A stretch of 51,089 bases of DNA from Lachnospiraceae bacterium (GCA_016291405.1 JAEEXG010000015.1:1-51089); one strand, 5' to 3'. Shown: positions 35,221 through 43,605, numbered from the stretch's first letter. The notes: generated by a model not told the origin, from the sequence alone. Made by a program: numbers and translations.

Positions 35221-37368
35221 TTATGTCGTAGGGCTGTAGGTTTCGTTGTGCTCATCGGCAATTGCCTTAAAGGCGGGAAGGTTATCAAGCACCACTTGAA
35301 CTATTTCAGGATCAAAGTGCTTTCCGGAGCCCTCTTTTATAATGCTTATAGCCTTGTCAAACTCCATCGGTGGCTTGTAGCATCTCTTAGATAAAAGAGC
35401 GTCCAAAACATCGGCTACGGCCATTATACGGGCACTTAAAGGTATGTTTTCACCCGATAAGCCTTCGGGATATCCCGAACCGTCCCATTTTTCATGATGG
35501 TAAGAAGCTAGGTGCCTTGCTTCTTTTAAGTATCCTGAATTCGGAACAAGCTTCATGGCCTTATCGATAATCTGACGGCCTGCCTTAGCGTGTTCTTTCA
35601 TAATCTTATATTCTTCGTCATCAAGTCTGCCTGCCTTATTAAGCACGGCGTCAGGCACCACAATCTTTCCTATATCGTGTAGAGGAGCCGAGTTTGCCAC
35701 ATCTTCAATGTAGTCATCAGTAATAATGTCTGCATGAATGCCCTTTTTCTTCATACACTTAAGCAACAGCTTTGAATAAGCGGCGGTTTTCTTTATGTGA
35801 TCGCCGGTATTTTGGTCTCTTGATTCCACCACATCCGCAAGGACAGTAATAAGGCAGTTTTGAAGGATGCTTATCTGGCGTTCTTTTTTCTTAATCTTGT
35901 TTAAGTGTGAAACCGTATCCGCAATCATCTTTGAAATTGCTTCATAAAGGTTTTCAATTTCATCACCGGTTGAAATCTTTAAGGCCTTGATTCGCTTAAT
36001 ACTTTCGTTTCTGTCATGCTCGTTGTTGTAAATAAACTCAGATGACGCAAGAGTCATGGCATTTATAGGATAAACCAGGTGATACTTTGCAAACCACATA
36101 ACCAAAGCCAGTATCAGTAAGAAGAAACCTGCAAACAAAGATGCAATTTTTGTAACAAAGCTTATTCCTTCCACTCTTACATCACTCATGGAAATGTCAG
36201 TTGCGGCGTAGCAGGCGCATTTTCCGAAGGAATCATACACAGGCTCATAGTTTGTAAGGAGCCATCCGTAGGTGTCGTTGCTTATAATGGGCTCAATGGA
36301 TTTTCCAAGGAGCAACGAAGGAATGTAATTTGTGAAGGACTCATCAAAGGGAATAACGGTTCCAAGTTCAGAAGTTTCGCCACCCTCATCCGCAAGATCG
36401 AATACCACGTGACAGCCGCTTTCTGTAATCCTGTAAACGTAAAGGTATTCAATATCCGGAGTTGACTCTATTATCTTTTCAAGCTTTTGAAGGGTTTCTT
36501 CATAGTGAGGAGCGGTTTTTCCTTCCTTTAAGAAGTGATAAATGTCGTCTCCGTCAATATATGAAGCCGCAAGCTTCGCAGTGCTTTGGCCTTGTTGAGT
36601 GTATTCTTTTAAGGCAAAAGAGTGATACAAAAGGTAACTTATGGAGGTTGTGACAAAAGCGATAACAATCATTATTGTACTTATGATAATAGTAACTTTT
36701 GCTTCCAAAGAAACCCTTTTGATATTTTCATTATCAGACTTTCTTTTTTCTTCTTTAGTAAAAGGCTTTTGCCGCCAGTCGGTCATTTTAAAGAAGTTCT
36801 TTATGCGCTCAGGAAGCAACATAAGAATCACATATGCGATTACAACGGTAACGGCCTTGTCTATAAGGTCAATCGTTACATCAGAAAGCATCTGAGCTTC
36901 AAAAACTGTAAAGGTGCCGGATTCCAAAAGGCGCTTTGCAAAGGGCTGAGAGATTCCTTCGCCCATTCCAAATCCGTAAATAAGATATGTTAAGACAGAG
37001 CCCAAAGCTCCGCCGATAAGGGCAAAAACAGGAATTGTAAGGAGTACTTTCCAGGTCTTTTCAAAGAAACCTTTTGATGCAAAGAAAGCAGCGGCTACCG
37101 CAATCAAAGCACTTATGCTTGCATAGTAGACATTATCAACGCTTGCAGTCATATTGACTATATTGGTCAGGTACCCGGTTATGATGCCGGGCAGGTATCC
37201 ACCCATTACAGCAGCCAGGATTGTGCCGATGTTATCGATAAATAACGGTATTTTAAAGTGGGCCACCAGCCTGTTCCCCAAGATGTTCAATAAAATAGCG
37301 CATACTATCCCTAACACAGGTTTTAGTACACGCTTAAGCGTATTTACAGTTATTATTCCCCTTTTCAT
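35221..37368 (-). CDS. membrane sensor with HD-GYP phosphodiesterase domain
   Basis: A 715-residue protein in three parts. The first ~200 residues are a multi-helix membrane domain like an ECF transporter S-component (IPLFIDNIGTILAAVMGGYLPGIITG). Then come a transmembrane helix, an extracytoplasmic sensor region of Cache type (AASYIDGDDIYHFLKEG to YGWLLTNYEPVYDSFGK) and another helix with a HAMP-like segment. The C-terminus is an HD-GYP domain: APLHDIGKIVVPDAVLNK and SYHHEKWDGSGYPEGLSG. It should hydrolyse cyclic di-GMP when triggered by a ligand. GGAGG precedes the ATG by 6 nt. The S-component-like head is a notable fusion. Confidence 0.9.
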   Translation of the reverse strand: MKRGIITVNTLKRVLKPVLGIVCAILLNILGNRLVAHFKIPLFIDNIGTILAAVMGGYLPGIITGYLTNIVNMTASVDNVYYASISALIAVAAAFFASKGFFEKTWKVLLTIPVFALIGGALGSVLTYLIYGFGMGEGISQPFAKRLLESGTFTVFEAQMLSDVTIDLIDKAVTVVIAYVILMLLPERIKNFFKMTDWRQKPFTKEEKRKSDNENIKRVSLEAKVTIIISTIMIVIAFVTTSISYLLYHSFALKEYTQQGQSTAKLAASYIDGDDIYHFLKEGKTAPHYEETLQKLEKIIESTPDIEYLYVYRITESGCHVVFDLADEGGETSELGTVIPFDESFTNYIPSLLLGKSIEPIISNDTYGWLLTNYEPVYDSFGKCACYAATDISMSDVRVEGISFVTKIASLFAGFFLLILALVMWFAKYHLVYPINAMTLASSEFIYNNEHDRNESIKRIKALKISTGDEIENLYEAISKMIADTVSHLNKIKKKERQISILQNCLITVLADVVESRDQNTGDHIKKTAAYSKLLLKCMKKKGIHADIITDDYIEDVANSAPLHDIGKIVVPDAVLNKAGRLDDEEYKIMKEHAKAGRQIIDKAMKLVPNSGYLKEARHLASYHHEKWDGSGYPEGLSGENIPLSARIMAVADVLDALLSKRCYKPPMEFDKAISIIKEGSGKHFDPEIVQVVLDNLPAFKAIADEHNETYSPTT

Positions 37369-37544
37369 ACTATTCCTCCGAATCTATGCCGATTCTAATA
37401 AAGTGCCCTTCCAAATCCTTACATATTTTAGTCTCAATCTGTTAATCATTCATTAACATTTTCAGTAAAATCGCCAAGTTAAACGTTTTACGATATGCAC
37501 AAAATAAGGGATGAAAAAAGTAAAAAGATAGTAAAAAAGCAGAT

Positions 37545-37573
37545 TTGACAAAAGGTTTTTAAAGTAGTATTTT
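37545..37573 (+). promoter_or_regulatory. promoter of the DUF4854 lipoprotein
   Basis: TTGACA (37545-37550) and TATTTT (37568-37573), 17-bp spacer, about 55 nt before the ATG. Confidence 0.65.
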
Positions 37574-37627
37574 ACACAGGTAACGTCTTACGGGCGTTAA
37601 AATTATTTCACTAGAGGAGAGTAAATA

Positions 37628-38032
37628 ATGAAAAAAACTATCTTAAAAGCACTTACAGCAGTAGCTTTGGTTTTATCTCTTACTGCATGTGGCGCACCCA
37701 AGACACTTGAAGGCCTTATGACAGCTGACGTAATCCAGAAAGAAACAGAAAACGTTAAGCAGGAACTTCTTACTTCTTACGGCGATGTTTACAGCGACTA
37801 CGCTATGGAAGTTAAGGAAAACAGCATCGTGTACAAGTACTACTACACAGCAGACTACACAGGAGATATGGTTGAAGCGTTAAAGACTTCTTTAAAGGAC
37901 AGCGTAGACTGGTCTGCAAACGTTAATAACGTTAAGGACGAAATCGAAAAGGCATCAAAGATTCGCCCCGATTCAATTTCTTTCATCTACTACACAGCAG
38001 ATGGCGAAGAAGTATTTAACTACACAGAGTAA
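37628..38032 (+). CDS. DUF4854 lipoprotein
   Basis: A 134-residue small lipoprotein: signal MKKTILKALTAVALVLSLTAC (lipobox SLTAC, Cys21), then a compact alpha/beta domain matching DUF4854 (YKYYYTADYTGDMVEALKTSL; FIYYTADGEEVFNY). Function unknown. It has its own consensus promoter, a GAGGAG ribosome binding site and a GC-rich terminator, the signs of a well-expressed single gene. Confidence 0.85.
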   Translation: MKKTILKALTAVALVLSLTACGAPKTLEGLMTADVIQKETENVKQELLTSYGDVYSDYAMEVKENSIVYKYYYTADYTGDMVEALKTSLKDSVDWSANVNNVKDEIEKASKIRPDSISFIYYTADGEEVFNYTE

Positions 38033-38045
38033 TTATGCTAGAATG

Positions 38046-38075
38046 AAACTGCCACCCGGTGGGTGGCAGTTTTTT
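38046..38075 (+). terminator. terminator after the DUF4854 gene
   Basis: AAACTGCCACCC (38046-38057) pairs with GGGTGGCAGTTT (38061-38072) around GGT, then Ts. Confidence 0.92.
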
Positions 38076-38102
38076 GTATAGGTAAAAAAGTGAGGGTTAT
38101 AA

Positions 38103-39284
38103 ATGAAGAGACTTAATTTGTGTGCTTTCGGAAGCTTTTTACTTAAATTTTTCCTGACTTCCACAGTAGCACTGATTATTTACTATATTGTTAATCTGGT
38201 AGGAAAGATGTCCCTGTACGGCTTATTAAAGGCAGAACCTGCGGAGTTTTGGGGATTTACGTTTTTATTTATTGCTATTGAATTTGTACTCTTTTGGGTA
38301 GGAATAATTATAGTTTATATAAACTGTAAACAGCTTGGCATTAAGCTTCGCGCCTTAGGAATTATCTTTGGCCTTGTTCCTATCGTACATTTGATTTTAT
38401 TATTTAAGATTATTTCAACCGCAGACTTTGAAGTTAAAGTTGAAAAAGCAAAGATTAAGCTTAATAAAAGAAGAGAAAGCGAAGAAATCTGTAAAACAAA
38501 GTATCCCATATTAATGGTTCACGGCGTTTTCTTTAGAGACTTTACTCACTTTAATTACTGGGGAAGAATCCCTGAAGAGCTTAAGAAAAACGGCGCCACA
38601 ATCTTTTATGGAGAGCATAACAGCGCCTCATCCGTTAAGGACAGTGCAGAGCAGCTTGTAAAAAGAATTGAAGATATAAAGAAAGAAACCGGCTGTGAAA
38701 AGGTAAACGTTATTGCCCATTCAAAGGGTGGCCTTGATATGAGATATGCCATTTCAATGCTTGGTATTAAGGACAGTGTGGCTTCTTTAACCACTATAAA
38801 CACACCTCACAGAGGCTGTGAATTTGCGGATTACTTATTATCTAAGATTCCCGAAAAGCAAAAAGAAGCCGTTGCAAAGGCCTATAACGCAGGGGCAAAG
38901 AAGCTTGGAGACGTTAATCCCGACTTTATAAGCGCGGTGACAGATTTGACGCATTCAGCCTGTGAAAAGATGAATGAGGAAGTTAAAGACGTTGAAGGCG
39001 TTTACTATAGTTCCGTAGGCTCCATTCAATCAACACCTGTTTCGGGAAGGTTTCCTCTTAACATGTCTTACCTTCTGGTAAAGCACTTTGACGGAAACAA
39101 CGACGGCCTTGTGGGAGAGAAGTCTTTTCCCTGGGGATCTGACTTTACAATGCTTAAGCCAACCGGTAAGAGAGGCATTTCTCACGGCGATATGATTGAT
39201 CTTAACCGAGAAAACTTTAAGGGCTTTGACGTAAGAGAGTTTTATGTTGAACTTGTAAGTAAGTTAAAGAAGATGGGATATTAA
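38103..39284 (+). CDS. membrane-anchored lipase-like alpha/beta hydrolase
   Basis: A 393-residue protein with three hydrophobic helices in the first ~105 residues and an alpha/beta-hydrolase domain. The oxyanion region is PILMVHGVFFRD, the nucleophile elbow is VIAHSKGGLDMRYA (Ser in AHSKGG), INTPHRGCEFAD follows, and a late HGD (ISHGDMIDL) supplies a likely catalytic His. This resembles the staphylococcal/Bacillus-type triacylglycerol lipase group. The membrane helices suggest it acts on lipid at the membrane; which side the domain faces is unclear. dtd follows after 3 nt, so they share a transcript. Confidence 0.87.
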   Translation: MKRLNLCAFGSFLLKFFLTSTVALIIYYIVNLVGKMSLYGLLKAEPAEFWGFTFLFIAIEFVLFWVGIIIVYINCKQLGIKLRALGIIFGLVPIVHLILLFKIISTADFEVKVEKAKIKLNKRRESEEICKTKYPILMVHGVFFRDFTHFNYWGRIPEELKKNGATIFYGEHNSASSVKDSAEQLVKRIEDIKKETGCEKVNVIAHSKGGLDMRYAISMLGIKDSVASLTTINTPHRGCEFADYLLSKIPEKQKEAVAKAYNAGAKKLGDVNPDFISAVTDLTHSACEKMNEEVKDVEGVYYSSVGSIQSTPVSGRFPLNMSYLLVKHFDGNNDGLVGEKSFPWGSDFTMLKPTGKRGISHGDMIDLNRENFKGFDVREFYVELVSKLKKMGY

Positions 39285-39287
39285 TCT

Positions 39288-39731
39288 ATGAGAGCTGTAG
39301 TTACAAGAGTTAAGGAAGCTAAGGTTACAATTTCAGGAGAAACCGTAGGGTCAATCGATAAAGGTTTCTTGGTGCTTTTGGGAGTGCACGTAAGCGACAC
39401 CGAAGAAATTGCCAAGAAGGTTGCGGATAGGATTTGCGGCCTTCGAGTTTTTGAAGATGAAAACGGGAAAATGAATGTGGGCCCTAAAGACGCGGGAGCA
39501 AAGCTTTTGATTGTAAGCCAGTTTACTCTTTATGCGGATGTAAAATCAAGACGCCCGGGCTTTACGGAGGCCGCAAGGCCGGAGCTTGCGATTCCCTTAT
39601 ATGAGCTTGTAATAAAGGAATGCAGAGACAGAGGATTCACGGTTGAAACCGGAAGGTTTGGAGCCGATATGCAGGTTTATTCCGATAACGATGGGCCTGT
39701 TACAATAATTATTGATAGTAAAGAGCTTTGA
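39288..39731 (+). CDS. dtd: D-aminoacyl-tRNA deacylase
   Basis: Hydrolyses D-amino acids from mischarged tRNAs. The 147-residue protein has the family start MRAVVTRVKEAKVTI, the active-site motif SQFTLYAD, and the cross-subunit motif NDGPVTIIID (usually NGPVT-like Gly-Pro). Length is standard. It is the last gene of a two-gene unit with the lipase; the terminator stem begins inside its final codons. Confidence 0.96.
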   Translation: MRAVVTRVKEAKVTISGETVGSIDKGFLVLLGVHVSDTEEIAKKVADRICGLRVFEDENGKMNVGPKDAGAKLLIVSQFTLYADVKSRRPGFTEAARPELAIPLYELVIKECRDRGFTVETGRFGADMQVYSDNDGPVTIIIDSKEL

Positions 39732-39756
39732 CTTAAACGGTCAAAGCTCTTTTTTT
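39723..39756 (+). terminator. terminator after dtd
   Basis: AAAGAGCTTTGAC pairs with GTCAAAGCTCTTT around a 7-nt loop, followed by Ts. Nearly the same stem recurs at 43503-43537. Confidence 0.92.
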
Positions 39757-39768
39757 ACGACGAAAGTA

Positions 39769-39821
39769 TTGACAGAATTGGTCTATTGCAGTAGACTTTA
39801 GATAAGTCGATTGCAATAGAC
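39769..39821 (+). promoter_or_regulatory. promoter with two BlaI-type operators
   Basis: TTGACA at about 39769 is the -35 element. Two 16-bp palindromic sites, GTCTATTGCAGTAGAC (39781-39796) and GTCGATTGCAATAGAC (39806-39821), lie 25 bp apart centre to centre, over the -10 region and transcription start. Outer flanks GAATTG and CAATTC extend the symmetry. BlaI/MecI repressors bind such paired dyads as dimers, so autoregulation of the next two genes is likely. Confidence 0.8.
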
Positions 39822-39844
39822 CAATTCTTTTTGGGAGATTTAAA

Positions 39845-40207
39845 ATGGAACACGAGAAGCTTTTTGAAGGCGAATACAGATTTATGCAGGTGATATGGGA
39901 CAACGCTCCCGTGAATTCCGGAAAGCTTGTGGAACTTTGTGACAAAGCTTTTGGCTGGAAGAAATCAACCACCTACACAATGATTAAGAAGATGTGCGAG
40001 AAAGGCTACATATCTAATGATAATGCAACCATCAACGTGCTTATCGAAAGAAGCGTTGCCGAAAAAGAAGCTACCGCAGAGTTTGTGGACAAAACATTCG
40101 GAGGTTCTTTCTTTGATCTTTTTGCCGCATTTTACGGAGGAAAGAAGATTTCGTTAAAAGAGGCGGAAGAACTTAAGGCGCTTATTGAAGAATATAAGGA
40201 GAAATAG
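39845..40207 (+). CDS. BlaI/MecI/CopY family repressor
   Basis: A 120-residue winged-helix repressor. The DNA-binding half reads FEGEYRFMQVIWDNAPVNSGKLVELCDKAFGWKKSTTYTMIKKMCEKGYI, the BlaI pattern with Thr-Thr-Tyr-Thr in the recognition helix; the C-terminal helical half dimerises. In known systems the partner membrane protease triggers its inactivation. It is followed 2 nt later by an M56 protease gene, the usual partner, and preceded by two matching operators. No beta-lactamase gene is nearby. Confidence 0.93.
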   Translation: MEHEKLFEGEYRFMQVIWDNAPVNSGKLVELCDKAFGWKKSTTYTMIKKMCEKGYISNDNATINVLIERSVAEKEATAEFVDKTFGGSFFDLFAAFYGGKKISLKEAEELKALIEEYKEK

Positions 40208-40209
40208 GG

Positions 40210-41751
40210 ATGGAAGGATATATAAATTTAGCTTCAACATTTTTTGAAACCTTTCTTAGAAGAAACATTTCTTTTTCAGTGGTGGCTCTCTTAATCATTT
40301 TAGGACGCCTTTTCCTTAAGAAGTTTCCTAAGAAGTATTCTTACGCCCTTTGGGCGTGCCTTGGGGCAAGAGCTTTGTTTGATTTAAGCTTTGATTTCCC
40401 TAAGTTTAATATTACTAATAATAAAGCGCTTAAAACGCTTGATACCGTAAACACCTTAGTAACTGTAGAAGATAAATATATTTTTAACACCTTGGATAAT
40501 CCCGGAAACACTGTGGCAAGCTTTGCTTTAAACGCAAAAACTCTGGCTCTTACTATCTTTTTCTTTGTATGGATAATAGGCGCCATTTTCATGCTTGGCC
40601 ATGGCATTTTAGGATATCTAAGCATAAAGAAAAAGACAAAAGTTTCTTTTAAAGAGGGTGCTCTTTATAAGTGCGATTACATTTCATCGCCCATGGCCTT
40701 TGGTTTCTTTAGACCTAAAGTCTATGTGCCTACAGGATGCGATGTTAACTCCATGAGCTTTGTAATAGAGCATGAAAAGACTCATATTAAGCGCGGGGAT
40801 GTGTACTTTAAACTTATAGCATTTTTGATTCTTTCAGCCTTTTGGATGAACCCCTTATCCTGGCTTTGCTTTAAGCTTTTTAATCTTGATATGGAATTAA
40901 GCTGCGATGAAGCGGTTTTATTTAAGGCAGGAATCGATAAAAAAGATGAGTATTCAAAGTGGTTGCTTTTCTATTCCACAAAAGAAAGAAGCTTAAGCCT
41001 TGCTCCTACAGCCTTCGGTGAGACGGACACAAAGAGGAGGGTAAAAAACATCATGAAGTTAAAAGAAAAAGGAATCATTGTAACCTTTGCAGGATTAATG
41101 CTTACCGCGGCTATCATTGCGGTATGCTTTATAATCTTACCTGAATCCGCCAATGCAAAAGGCGATGTTTCGGGAGGGGATAGCGCCCTTAACGTTACTT
41201 CTTTGGATGTGAGTGAGAATATAGATACAAGCCTTAATACGGAAACAATTGAACCGGAAACAGAGATGGAAACCTCTAATGAAGAAGAGAAAACCGTTAT
41301 TACATGGGTAAGACCATTTTCCGACAGTGCAGCATACCTTATTACAAACGGATATGTAACTGAGCCAAACGAACTAGGCCTTATACATAAAGCCATTGAC
41401 CTTGCGGCACCTCTTGGAACAGAAGTTTATGCAATAGCGGACGGAACAGTCTCAGAGGCAGGCTACGATTATGAGGCAGGAAATTACATCATTGTAAAGG
41501 TAAATGAGGATATTTCTTATAAGTATCGCCAGCTCGATGAGTATTTAGTTAAAGAAGGAGATAGCGTAAAGGGTGGCGACTTGGTAGCCAAGGTTGGCTC
41601 CACCGGCCGCTCCACAGGCCCTCACCTTCATTTAGAACTAATAATAGGCGGCGAAAACGTAAATCCCTTGGATTATATCGAAATCCCTAATAGCACCATT
41701 AATGTAGATGAAAATGAGGGCGGCGATATCGATCCTAATGCAGTGGGATAG
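40210..41751 (+). CDS. BlaR1-like M56 sensor protease with C-terminal M23 domain
   Basis: A 513-residue membrane protein. Residues ~1-310 form the M56 metalloprotease with four membrane segments and the zinc motif HEKTH (188-192) and downstream SCDEAVL (231-237). After a transmembrane helix (~289-310) and an acidic linker, residues ~365-490 are an extracytoplasmic M23 peptidase-like domain: HKAID (393-397) and HLHLE (472-476) keep zinc ligands, but the usual YxHL catalytic His is Gln (YRQL, Gln441). This domain replaces the beta-lactam sensor of BlaR1 and may bind cell-wall peptides. It is the partner of the BlaI repressor. Confidence 0.9.
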   Translation: MEGYINLASTFFETFLRRNISFSVVALLIILGRLFLKKFPKKYSYALWACLGARALFDLSFDFPKFNITNNKALKTLDTVNTLVTVEDKYIFNTLDNPGNTVASFALNAKTLALTIFFFVWIIGAIFMLGHGILGYLSIKKKTKVSFKEGALYKCDYISSPMAFGFFRPKVYVPTGCDVNSMSFVIEHEKTHIKRGDVYFKLIAFLILSAFWMNPLSWLCFKLFNLDMELSCDEAVLFKAGIDKKDEYSKWLLFYSTKERSLSLAPTAFGETDTKRRVKNIMKLKEKGIIVTFAGLMLTAAIIAVCFIILPESANAKGDVSGGDSALNVTSLDVSENIDTSLNTETIEPETEMETSNEEEKTVITWVRPFSDSAAYLITNGYVTEPNELGLIHKAIDLAAPLGTEVYAIADGTVSEAGYDYEAGNYIIVKVNEDISYKYRQLDEYLVKEGDSVKGGDLVAKVGSTGRSTGPHLHLELIIGGENVNPLDYIEIPNSTINVDENEGGDIDPNAVG

Positions 41752-41856
41752 TGAGTCGGATTATAGAACCAATTATGGGCACTAATCAGGCTTAGGAGGA
41801 AAGAATGAGAGTTATGTAAACTAGCTCACTTCCTCGTAGTGATTTATGTAAACCAG

Positions 41857-42083
41857 TGCTCCCAATATCATATCCGCTATGAATTGGGAGCATTTTTGAC
41901 CATTTTTAGCCTAAAAATCGGTATATTTGTCCCAATAGCAAATTTATGCCGAATTGGGAGCAGAAAATGCCATTTTCTGCTCCCAATTTTTTGCTTTTTT
42001 CATATAGGGACAAACAAATAAAGAATCGCTTGGGTTTAAGCGTAAAATGCTCCCAATTTTAAAGATATTACGTATTGGGACAA
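41857..42083. repeat. cluster of 36-bp inverted-repeat units
   Basis: Three 36-bp units share 10-bp ends and have different 16-bp centres: 41857-41892, 41927-41962 and 42048-42083. Left ends are TGCTCCCAAT or TTGTCCCAAT, right ends ATTGGGAGCA or ATTGGGACAA. Between them AATTGGGAGCAGAAAATG (41952-41969) and its exact complement (41971-41988) make an 18-bp stem around one base, and ATTTTTAG/CTAAAAAT makes another palindrome near 41902-41918. The upstream stretch 41752-41856 holds AGGAGG before a four-codon frame and no gene. The last unit encodes the end of the next minus-strand gene. Confidence 0.75.
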
Positions 42084-42574
42084 GAATTCCGAGATACTGT
42101 TATTCGGTAGATAAAATATGCAACAATCATTACTAAGGTATATATTAACTGAAATTGATAATAACCCTTGAATAATTGCACTGACCATACTTTTTCAAGA
42201 ATAAGCGCCTTGCTGATAAGCCCGGTGATAGCAATTCCATCAGAATATCCGGTTGTAGAGATGGCATAATTAATACCAAAATCAACAGTGAATAATACAT
42301 TTATCAAAGAAACAGATAGTAAGTAGACTTCATTAATCTGTTTCTTTTTTCTTGCTTCGAAAAAAACAGCAATCAACACTTCTACAATTACAATCAGAAT
42401 AAGACTTATATGCATTTTTATACCCCCAAGTATCATAATCAGAAAAGTTAATAAGTAGCTTAATACAATACTAGTATAAAACAAGAAAATATCCCAAGCA
42501 AGCATTCTCACACTACAGATTATAAGGGATTTAAGATTAGATTTCATTTTCGGTTGAATTAATCGTATCTTCAC
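42068..42574 (-). CDS. hypothetical membrane protein
   Basis: A 168-residue frame with four or five hydrophobic helices (for example FLFYTSIVLSYLLTFLIMILGG and HISLILIVIVEVLIAVFF) separated by short loops. No family recognised. It starts at GTG 42574, or at the ATG at 42547, neither with a clear Shine-Dalgarno, and its last residues (CPNT) are encoded by a 36-bp repeat unit. It may be poorly expressed or a remnant. It lies in an accessory-looking patch and is divergent from the next gene. Confidence 0.5.
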   Translation of the reverse strand: MKIRLIQPKMKSNLKSLIICSVRMLAWDIFLFYTSIVLSYLLTFLIMILGGIKMHISLILIVIVEVLIAVFFEARKKKQINEVYLLSVSLINVLFTVDFGINYAISTTGYSDGIAITGLISKALILEKVWSVQLFKGYYQFQLIYTLVMIVAYFIYRITVSRNSCPNT

Positions 42575-42667
42575 TTTTTGCTTGTGTTTTCTTTAAAACT
42601 CAAATGTAGAATGAGCTTAGTGAATAATCAAGGGAATCTTGAGACAAAATAGTATTGGTGGGCGAAG

Positions 42668-43447
42668 ATGGAAACTAAACAGAGTAAAAAGAATAAATAC
42701 TCCGCAGGAGAAATAATAGCCGGAATCATTGGAATAGTTTTTTTCGGGATTATAGGATGCTACATTGTAATAATAGTCGGCTTTTGCATTTTGACGAGTG
42801 GGGCTGGGTCTACTATTGCAGTATACGAAACGAGCATTTCACCTACAGGATTATATCAGGCTGAAGCTGTGCGAACTATGGGCGGTGGAGCGGCCGGATA
42901 TGATGAAAGCGATTTCCGTGTAGAAGTTGCTGAAGATGGATTTGAGTTCTCATGCAAGGGCGATGAACCCTTTAATTACATAAATATAGCCGGATTGGGA
43001 ACAGGGTCTGCGTTTACCCAATATGATATTCAATGGATTTCGGATGATACGTTCACGGTTATATATGGAACAAGATATGGACAGGTCACCATGAATGGCA
43101 AGGAATACAACATAAGGAATGGTGAATTTGAAATAGACAGAAAAAAGTCGTACTTGATTAGTTACGAAGAATCTGATGAAGAAATATACTATAATTGCCT
43201 TTTGGCGATTCGTAATCCACTTGATAGGCGTATTTTATTTCACATTGAATGTGCGCCGAGCGGTTGGAGTCAGAGAAACGTACTTAAGGCGCGATTGTAT
43301 ACTGAGGATGAGAAGGGTGAACCACAATCTTTCAGTCTTGAACCAAATTCAGAAGGAATGTTCAATGTGAGTTTAAAAGGTCTAAAATCATATTGGGAGA
43401 GCGAAGAAAAAGAGGTTCCTGAAAATGTTTTAATATTTGCACATTAA
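42668..43447 (+). CDS. membrane-anchored hypothetical protein, possibly DUF5412-like
   Basis: A 259-residue protein with a Lys-rich start, one long hydrophobic segment (about residues 16-45: IIAGIIGIVFFGIIGCYIVI) and an extracytoplasmic beta-rich domain. SPTGLYQAEAVRTMGGGAAGYDESDFRVEV resembles the DUF5412 opening, and DIQWISDDTFTVIYG fits the middle. Function unknown. GGTGGG precedes the ATG. Base composition and codon choice look less like the neighbouring core genes, fitting a recently acquired gene, but that is an impression. Confidence 0.6.
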   Translation: METKQSKKNKYSAGEIIAGIIGIVFFGIIGCYIVIIVGFCILTSGAGSTIAVYETSISPTGLYQAEAVRTMGGGAAGYDESDFRVEVAEDGFEFSCKGDEPFNYINIAGLGTGSAFTQYDIQWISDDTFTVIYGTRYGQVTMNGKEYNIRNGEFEIDRKKSYLISYEESDEEIYYNCLLAIRNPLDRRILFHIECAPSGWSQRNVLKARLYTEDEKGEPQSFSLEPNSEGMFNVSLKGLKSYWESEEKEVPENVLIFAH

Positions 43448-43502
43448 AAAGGGGCAAGCAAAAGCAGGAGAGCAGTAGTTACTAGAATAATGGAAGAATC
43501 AG

Positions 43503-43538
43503 AAAAGAGCTTTGACTTAGAGAGTCAAAGCTCTTTTA
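43503..43538 (+). terminator. terminator resembling the dtd terminator
   Basis: AAAAGAGCTTTGACT pairs with AGTCAAAGCTCTTTT around a short loop. The stem is the same as that at 39723-39751 with one or two more pairs; both loops start TTA. Confidence 0.9.
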
Positions 43539-43605
43539 ATAGGCTTATTTAAGTAATTGTTAAAAACTCAAAATAATATCTTCATAATTCAATGTCTTGT
43601 TTCTT

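Noticed and set aside
39845-41751. Beta-lactam resistance operon
   Set aside because: BlaI and M56 are present but there is no beta-lactamase or penicillin-binding protein gene, and the sensor domain is M23-like.
41802-41819. Minimal four-codon frame after AGGAGG
   Set aside because: Good Shine-Dalgarno but only Met-Arg-Val-Met; more likely a remnant or chance.
41857-42083. CRISPR-like array
   Set aside because: Units are inverted repeats with 16-bp centres and irregular spacing (70 and 121 bp), and no cas gene is present.
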